From positions 16,022,001 to 16,086,000 of the forward strand of contig NC_090704.1 of NCBI RefSeq assembly GCF_040954835.1: 64,000 nt of DNA, in the 5' to 3' direction. This document shows, piece by piece, positions 56,361 to 64,000 of the stretch. The position numbers and the translations under genes were made by a program. The notes beneath the pieces are model-generated. The model was not told the origin of the DNA, did no database searches, and saw only the letters and a program-made list of their open reading frames with translations. This DNA is from Lepisosteus oculatus. Its lineage: Eukaryota > Chordata > Actinopteri > Semionotiformes > Lepisosteidae. How positions within the stretch are numbered: the stretch's first letter is position 1; the number at the start of each line of letters is the position of its first letter.

Positions 56361-59300
56361 CAGACAACTGAATCTCCTTGTAATAGCAAGGCTCAGAAGA
56401 GCCCACACACTCAGCCCTTAACCCCAGTGTACAGAAAGTGTCAAAACGTGTTTTCCAGCAGAAATAAACATGTTTCTGCAAGTTTGGTCAACCCCATGTA
56501 AGTTATGGGGCAGTAACATCACACTTTTCAAAACGTGTTTTTCAGCCCGAAATAAACGCGTTTTTTCAGACAACTGAATCTACTTGTAACAGCAAGGCTC
56601 AGAAGTGCCCACACACTCAGCCCTTAACCCCAGTGTGCAGAAAGGGTCAAAACGTGTTTTTCAGCAGAAATAAACATGTTTCTGCAAGTTTGGTCAACCC
56701 CATGTAAGTTATGGGGCAGTAACAAGACACTTTTCAAATCGTGTTTTTCAGCCCGAAATAAACGCGTTTTTTCAGACAACTGAATCTCCTTGTAATAGCA
56801 AGGCTCAGAAGAGCCCACACACTCAGCCCTTAACCCCAGTGTACAGAAAGTGTCAAAACGTGTTTTCCAGCAGAAATAAACATGTTTCTGCAAGTTTGGT
56901 CAACCCCATGTAAGTTATGGGGCAGTAACATCACACTTTTCAAAACGTGTTTTTCAGCCCGAAATAAACGCGTTTTTTCAGACAACTGAATCTACTTGTA
57001 ACAGCAAGGCTCAGAAGAGCCCACACACTCAGCTCTTAACCCCAGTGTGCAGAAAGTGTCCAAACGTGTTTTTCAGCAGAAATAAACATGTTTCTGCAAG
57101 TTTGGTCACCCCCATGTAAGTTATGGGGCAGTAACAAGACACTTTTCAAAACGTGTTTTTCAGCCCGAAATAAACGCGTTTTTTCAGACAGCAGAATCTC
57201 AGTGTAACTGCTAGGCTCAGAAGAGCCCACACACTCAGCTCTTAACCCCAGTGTGCAGAAAGTGTCCAAACGTGTTTTTAGCAGAAATAAACATGTTTCT
57301 GCAAGTTTGGTCACCCCCATGTAAGTTATGGGGCAGTAACAAGACACTTTTCAAAACGTGTTTTTCAGCCCGAAATAAACGCGTTTTTTCAGACAGCAGA
57401 ATCTCAGTGTAACTGCTAGGCTCAGAAGAGCCCACACACTCAGCTCTTAACCCCAGTGTGCCGAAAGTGTCCAAACGTGTTTTTCAGCAGAAATAAACAT
57501 GTTTCTGCAAGTTTGGTCAACCCCATGTAAGTTATGGGGCAGTAACATCACACTTTTCAAAACGTGTTTTTCAGCCCGAAATAAACGCGTTTTTTCAGAC
57601 AACTGAATCTACTTGTAACAGCAAGGCTCAGAAGAGCCCACACACTCAGCTCTTAACCCCAGTGTGCAGAAAGTGTCCAAACGTGTTTTTCAGCAGAAAT
57701 AAACATGTTTCTGCAAGTTTGGTCACCCCCATGTAAGTTATGGGGCAGTAACAAGACACTTTTCAAAACGTGTTTTTCAGCCCGAAATAAACGCGTTTTT
57801 TCAGACAGCAGAATCTCAGTGTAACTGCTAGGCTCAGAAGAGCCCACACACTCAGCTCTTAACCCCAGTGTGCAGAAAGTGTCCAAACGTGTTTTTAGCA
57901 GAAATAAACATGTTTCTGCAAGTTTGGTCACCCCCATGTAAGTTATGGGGCAGTAACAAGACACTTTTCAAAACGTGTTTTTCAGCCCGAAATAAACGCG
58001 TTTTTTCAGACAGCAGAATCTCAGTGTAACTGCTAGGCTCAGAAGAGCCCACACACTCAGCTCTTAACCCCAGTGTGCCGAAAGTGTCCAAACGTGTTTT
58101 TCAGCAGAAATAAACATGTTTCTGCAAGTTTGGTCACCCCCATGTAAGTTATGGGGCAGTAACAAGACACTTTTCAAAACGTGTTTTTCAGCCCGAAATA
58201 AACGCGTTTTTTCAGACAACTGAATCTCCTTGTAATAGCAAGGCTCAGAAGAGCCCACACACTCAGCCCTTAACCCCAGTGTACAGAAAGTGTCAAAACG
58301 TGTTTTCCAGCAGAAATAAACATGTTTCTGCAAGTTTGGTCAACCCCATGTAAGTTATGGGGCAGTAACATCACACTTTTCAAAACGTGTTTTTCAGCCC
58401 GAAATAAACGCGTTTTTTCAGACAACTGAATCTACTTGTAACAGCAAGGCTCAGAAGTGCCCACACACTCAGCCCTTAACCCCAGTGTGCAGAAAGGGTC
58501 AAAACGTGTTTTTCAGCAGAAATAAACATGTTTCTGCAAGTTTGGTCAACCCCATGTAAGTTATGGGGCAGTAACAAGACACTTTTCAAAACGTGTTTTT
58601 CAGCCCGAAATAAACGCGTTTTTTCAGACAACTGAATCTCCTTGTAATAGCAAGGCTCAGAAGAGCCCACACACTCAGCCCTTAACCCCAGTGTACAGAA
58701 AGTGTCAAAACGTGTTTTCCAGCAGAAATAAACATGTTTCTGCAAGTTTGGTCAACCCCATGTAAGTTATGGGGCAGTAACATCACACTTTTCAAAACGT
58801 GTTTTTCAGCCCGAAATAAACGCGTTTTTTCAGACAACTGAATCTACTTGTAACAGCAAGGCTCAGAAGTGCCCACACACTCAGCCCTTAACCCCAGTGT
58901 GCAGAAAGGGTCAAAACGTGTTTTTCAGCAGAAATAAACATGTTTCTGCAAGTTTGGTCAAACCCATGTAAGTTATGGGGCAGTAACAAGACACTTTTCA
59001 AAACGTGTTTTTCAGCCCGAAATAAACGCGTTTTTTCAGACAACTGAATCTCCTTGTAATAGTAAGGCTCAGAAGAGCCCACACACTCAGCCCTTAACCC
59101 CAGTGTACAGAAAGTGTCCAAACGTGTTTTTCAGCAGAAATAAACATGTTTCTGCAAGTTTGGTCACCCCCATGTAAGTTATGGGGCAGTAACAAGATAC
59201 TTTTCAAAACGTGTTTTTCAGCCCGAAATAAACGCGTTTTTTCAGACAACTGAATCTCCTTGTAATAGCAAGGCTCAGAAGAGCCCACACACTCAGCCCT

Positions 59301-62300
59301 TAACCCCAGTGTACAGAAAGTGTCAAAACGTGTTTTCCAGCAGAAATAAACATGTTTCTGCAAGTTTGGTCAACCCCATGTAAGTTATGGGGCAGTAACA
59401 TCACACTTTTCAAAACGTGTTTTTCAGCCCGAAATAAACGCGTTTTTTCAGACAACTGAATCTACTTGTAACAGCAAGGCTCAGAAGTGCCCACACACTC
59501 AGCCCTTAACCCCAGTGTGCAGAAAGGGTAAAAACGTGTTTTTCAGCAGAAATAAACATGTTTCTGCAAGTTTGGTCAACCCCATGTAAGTTATGGGGCA
59601 GTAACAAGACACTTTTCAAATCGTGTTTTTCAGCCCGAAATAAACGCGTTTTTTCAGACAACTGAATCTCCTTGTAATAGCAAGGCTCAGAAGAGCCCAC
59701 ACACTCAGCCCTTAACCCCAGTGTACAGAAAGTGTCAAAACGTGTTTTCCAGCAGAAATAAACATGTTTCTGCAAGTTTGGTCAACCCCATGTAAGTTAT
59801 GGGGCAGTAACATCACACTTTTCAAAACGTGTTTTTCAGCCCGAAATAAACGCGTTTTTTCAGACAACTGAATCTACTTGTAACAGCAAGGCTCAGAAGA
59901 GCCCACACACTCAGCTCTTAACCCCAGTGTGCAGAAAGTGTCCAAACGTGTTTTTCAGCAGAAATAAACATGTTTCTGCAAGTTTGGTCACCCCCATGTA
60001 AGTTATGGGGCAGTAACAAGACACTTTTCAAAACGTGTTTTTCAGCCCGAAATAAACGCGTTTTTTCAGACAGCAGAATCTCAGTGTAACTGCTAGGCTC
60101 AGAAGAGCCCACACACTCAGCTCTTAACCCCAGTGTGCAGAAAGTGTCCAAACGTGTTTTTAGCAGAAATAAACATGTTTCTGCAAGTTTGGTCACCCCC
60201 ATGTAAGTTATGGGGCAGTAACAAGACACTTTTCAAAACGTGTTTTTCAGCCCGAAATAAACGCGTTTTTTCAGACAGCAGAATCTCAGTGTAACTGCTA
60301 GGCTCAGAAGAGCCCACACACTCAGCTCTTAACCCCAGTGTGCCGAAAGTGTCCAAACGTGTTTTTCAGCAGAAATAAACATGTTTCTGCAAGTTTGGTC
60401 AACCCCATGTAAGTTATGGGGCAGTAACATCACACTTTTCAAAACGTGTTTTTCAGCCCGAAATAAACGCGTTTTTTCAGACAACTGAATCTACTTGTAA
60501 CAGCAAGGCTCAGAAGAGCCCACACACTCAGCTCTTAACCCCAGTGTGCAGAAAGTGTCCAAACGTGTTTTTCAGCAGAAATAAACATGTTTCTGCAAGT
60601 TTGGTCACCCCCATGTAAGTTATGGGGCAGTAACAAGACACTTTTCAAAACGTGTTTTTCAGCCCGAAATAAACGCGTTTTTTCAGACAGCAGAATCTCA
60701 GTGTAACTGCTAGGCTCAGAAGAGCCCACACACTCAGCTCTTAACCCCAGTGTGCAGAAAGTGTCCAAACGTGTTTTTAGCAGAAATAAACATGTTTCTG
60801 CAAGTTTGGTCACCCCCATGTAAGTTATGGGGCAGTAACAAGACACTTTTCAAAACGTGTTTTTCAGCCCGAAATAAACGCGTTTTTTCAGACAGCAGAA
60901 TCTCAGTGTAACTGCTAGGCTCAGAAGAGCCCACACACTCAGCTCTTAACCCCAGTGTGCCGAAAGTGTCCAAACGTGTTTTTCAGCAGAAATAAACATG
61001 TTTCTGCAAGTTTGGTCACCCCCATGTAAGTTATGGGGCAGTAACAAGACACTTTTCAAAACGTGTTTTTCAGCCCGAAATAAACGCGTTTTTTCAGACA
61101 ACTGAATCTCCTTGTAATAGCAAGGCTCAGAAGAGCCCACACACTCAGCCCTTAACCCCAGTGTACAGAAAGTGTCAAAACGTGTTTTCCAGCAGAAATA
61201 AACATGTTTCTGCAAGTTTGGTCAACCCCATGTAAGTTATGGGGCAGTAACATCACACTTTTCAAAACGTGTTTTTCAGCCCGAAATAAACGCGTTTTTT
61301 CAGACAACTGAATCTACTTGTAACAGCAAGGCTCAGAAGTGCCCACACACTCAGCCCTTAACCCCAGTGTGCAGAAAGGGTCAAAACGTGTTTTTCAGCA
61401 GAAATAAACATGTTTCTGCAAGTTTGGTCAACCCCATGTAAGTTATGGGGCAGTAACAAGACACTTTTCAAAACGTGTTTTTCAGCCCGAAATAAACGCG
61501 TTTTTTCAGACAACTGAATCTCCTTGTAATAGCAAGGCTCAGAAGAGCCCACACACTCAGCCCTTAACCCCAGTGTACAGAAAGTGTCAAAACGTGTTTT
61601 CCAGCAGAAATAAACATGTTTCTGCAAGTTTGGTCAACCCCATGTAAGTTATGGGGCAGTAACATCACACTTTTCAAAACGTGTTTTTCAGCCCGAAATA
61701 AACGCGTTTTTTCAGACAACTGAATCTACTTGTAACAGCAAGGCTCAGAAGTGCCCACACACTCAGCCCTTAACCCCAGTGTGCAGAAAGGGTCAAAACG
61801 TGTTTTTCAGCAGAAATAAACATGTTTCTGCAAGTTTGGTCAAACCCATGTAAGTTATGGGGCAGTAACAAGACACTTTTCAAAACGTGTTTTTCAGCCC
61901 GAAATAAACGCGTTTTTTCAGACAACTGAATCTCCTTGTAATAGTAAGGCTCAGAAGAGCCCACACACTCAGCCCTTAACCCCAGTGTACAGAAAGTGTC
62001 CAAACGTGTTTTTCAGCAGAAATAAACATGTTTCTGCAAGTTTGGTCACCCCCATGTAAGTTATGGGGCAGTAACATCACACTTTTCAAAACGTGTTTTT
62101 CAGCCCGAAATAAACGCGTTTTTTCAGACAACTGAATCTACTTGTAACAGCAAGGCTCAGAAGTGCCCACACACTCAGCCCTTAACCCCAGTGTGCAGAA
62201 AGGGTCAAAACGTGTTTTTCAGCAGAAATAAACATGTTTCTGCAAGTTTGGTCAAACCCATGTAAGTTATGGGGCAGTAACAAGACACTTTTCAAAACGT

Positions 62301-64000
62301 GTTTTTCAGCCCGAAATAAACGCGTTTTTTCAGACAACTGAATCTCCTTGTAATAGTAAGGCTCAGAAGAGCCCACACACTCAGCCCTTAACCCCAGTGT
62401 ACAGAAAGTGTCCAAACGTGTTTTTCAGCAGAAATAAACATGTTTCTGCAAGTTTGGTCACCCCCATGTAAGTTATGGGGCAGTAACAAGATACTTTTCA
62501 AAACGTGTTTTTCAGCCCGAAATAAACGCGTTTTTTCAGACAACTGAATCTCCTTGTAATAGCAAGGCTCAGAAGAGCCCACACACTCAGCCCTTAACCC
62601 CAGTGTACAGAAAGTGTCAAAACGTGTTTTCCAGCAGAAATAAACATGTTTCTGCAAGTTTGGTCAACCCCATGTAAGTTATGGGGCAGTAACATCACAC
62701 TTTTCAAAACGTGTTTTTCAGCCCGAAATAAACGCGTTTTTTCAGACAACTGAATCTACTTGTAACAGCAAGGCTCAGAAGTGCCCACACACTCAGCCCT
62801 TAACCCCAGTGTGCAGAAAGGGTAAAAACGTGTTTTTCAGCAGAAATAAACATGTTTCTGCAAGTTTGGTCAACCCCATGTAAGTTATGGGGCAGTAACA
62901 AGACACTTTTCAAATCGTGTTTTTCAGCCCGAAATAAACGCGTTTTTTCAGACAACTGAATCTCCTTGTAATAGCAAGGCTCAGAAGAGCCCACACACTC
63001 AGCCCTTAACCCCAGTGTACAGAAAGTGTCAAAACGTGTTTTCCAGCAGAAATAAACATGTTTCTGCAAGTTTGGTCAACCCCATGTAAGTTATGGGGCA
63101 GTAACATCACACTTTTCAAAACGTGTTTTTCAGCCCGAAATAAACGCGTTTTTTCAGACAACTGAATCTACTTGTAACAGCAAGGCTCAGAAGAGCCCAC
63201 ACACTCAGCTCTTAACCCCAGTGTGCAGAAAGTGTCCAAACGTGTTTTTCAGCAGAAATAAACATGTTTCTGCAAGTTTGGTCACCCCCATGTAAGTTAT
63301 GGGGCAGTAACAAGACACTTTTCAAAACGTGTTTTTCAGCCCGAAATAAACGCGTTTTTTCAGACAGCAGAATCTCAGTGTAACTGCTAGGCTCAGAAGA
63401 GCCCACACACTCAGCTCTTAACCCCAGTGTGCAGAAAGTGTCCAAACGTGTTTTTAGCAGAAATAAACATGTTTCTGCAAGTTTGGTCACCCCCATGTAA
63501 GTTATGGGGCAGTAACAAGACACTTTTCAAAACGTGTTTTTCAGCCCGAAATAAACGCGTTTTTTCAGACAGCAGAATCTCAGTGTAACTGCTAGGCTCA
63601 GAAGAGCCCACACACTCAGCTCTTAACCCCAGTGTGCCGAAAGTGTCCAAACGTGTTTTTCAGCAGAAATAAACATGTTTCTGCAAGTTTGGTCAACCCC
63701 ATGTAAGTTATGGGGCAGTAACATCACACTTTTCAAAACGTGTTTTTCAGCCCGAAATAAACGCGTTTTTTCAGACAACTGAATCTACTTGTAACAGCAA
63801 GGCTCAGAAGAGCCCACACACTCAGCTCTTAACCCCAGTGTGCAGAAAGTGTCCAAACGTGTTTTTCAGCAGAAATAAACATGTTTCTGCAAGTTTGGTC
63901 ACCCCCATGTAAGTTATGGGGCAGTAACAAGACACTTTTCAAAACGTGTTTTTCAGCCCGAAATAAACGCGTTTTTTCAGACAGCAGAATCTCAGTGTAA
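56360..64000. repeat. higher-order repeat domain 2: 14 dimers, 2,882 bp
   Basis: Marked by the variant ACAACTGAATCT(C/A)CTTGTAA. Private variants recur exactly 2,882 bases apart: CAAATCGTG at 56735 and 59617; the GTTTTTAGCAG dimers at about 57275 and 57893 recur at about 60157 and 60775. Twelve 206-base and two 205-base dimers give 2,882. The next interval is 3,294 because two dimers (412 bases) are duplicated at about 61770-62390. Confidence 0.92.

Larger units (their letters stand above)
46546..64000. repeat. large satellite array, 206-bp dimer, runs off right edge
   Basis: The dimer consists of an 88-base half (contains CAGAAATAAACATGTTTCTG, GGTCACCCCCATGTAAG, GGGGCAGTAACAA) and a 118-base half (contains CCCGAAATAAACGCG, TCAGTGTAACTGC, AGAGCCCACACACTCAGC, TTAACCCCAGTGTG). 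Both halves begin with the same word, CAAAACGTGTTTTTCAGC, and the short half looks like a monomer lacking about 30 bases at its 3' end. More than 80 dimers are present. No gene is interleaved. Confidence 0.97.

Noticed and set aside
47853..63650. Dozens of minus-strand ORFs encoding a repeated MGSSEPSSYTEILQSEK-type peptide
   Set aside because: They are satellite dimers read through. Frames break whenever a dimer is 206 bases, there is no promoter or splice structure, and the same DNA is a pure tandem array.
46546..64000. CRISPR-like array or CENP-B boxes in the satellite
   Set aside because: There are no unique spacers. The nearest CENP-B-like string (TTTCGGGCTGAAAAACA, minus strand) misses required positions of the NTTCGNNNNANNCGGGN consensus.

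Overview
The window looks like nuclear DNA of a ray-finned fish. The evidence is an intron-containing CYP2-family cytochrome P450 gene with canonical exon sizes, plus a fish-type repeat mix: Tc1-like transposons, a 5S-rRNA-derived SINE, tRNA-derived SINEs, L1-like and Rex1/CR1-like LINE pieces, Ty3/Gypsy-like and retrovirus-like LTR elements. The species cannot be named from sequence alone.

Layout. 1-2805: left-truncated antisense LTR retroelement (LTR, leader, start of gag with one internal stop). 2906-7955: probable solo LTR, decayed L1-like LINE, AT-rich DNA. 8018-13371 (minus): an unprocessed CYP2 pseudogene keeping eight of nine exons. 15374-16790: dead Tc1-like transposon. 18111-30193 (plus): an intact nine-exon CYP2 gene encoding 495 residues, arranged head-to-head with the pseudogene; its introns hold a Gypsy-like element, LTRs and a SINE. 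30264-33025: decayed Tc1/IS630-like transposon starting about 70 bases after the P450 stop. 35160-35862: antisense LINE reverse-transcriptase fragment. 36512-37550: a miniature LTR retrotransposon (TRIM-like) with a 5-bp target duplication.

38120-64000: one satellite locus. Its left part (38120-40057) is diverged monomers of about 120 bp. It is split by a 6.5-kb foldback (long inverted repeat) insertion at 40058-46545, which itself carries LTRs and a LINE fragment. On the right (46546 to the window edge) the satellite becomes a dimer of 88+118 bp (206 bp), organised first as a 9-dimer higher-order repeat of 1,844 bp and then as a 14-dimer higher-order repeat of 2,882 bp.

Function. The only credible protein-coding gene is the plus-strand CYP2 gene, a microsomal haem-thiolate monooxygenase. 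Its divergent sister has lost the haem cysteine, the ExxR glutamate, the I-helix oxygen-binding motif and all of exon 3. Everything else is mobile or satellite DNA. The most unusual structures are the nested higher-order satellite, the foldback element interrupting it, and the miniature LTR element.
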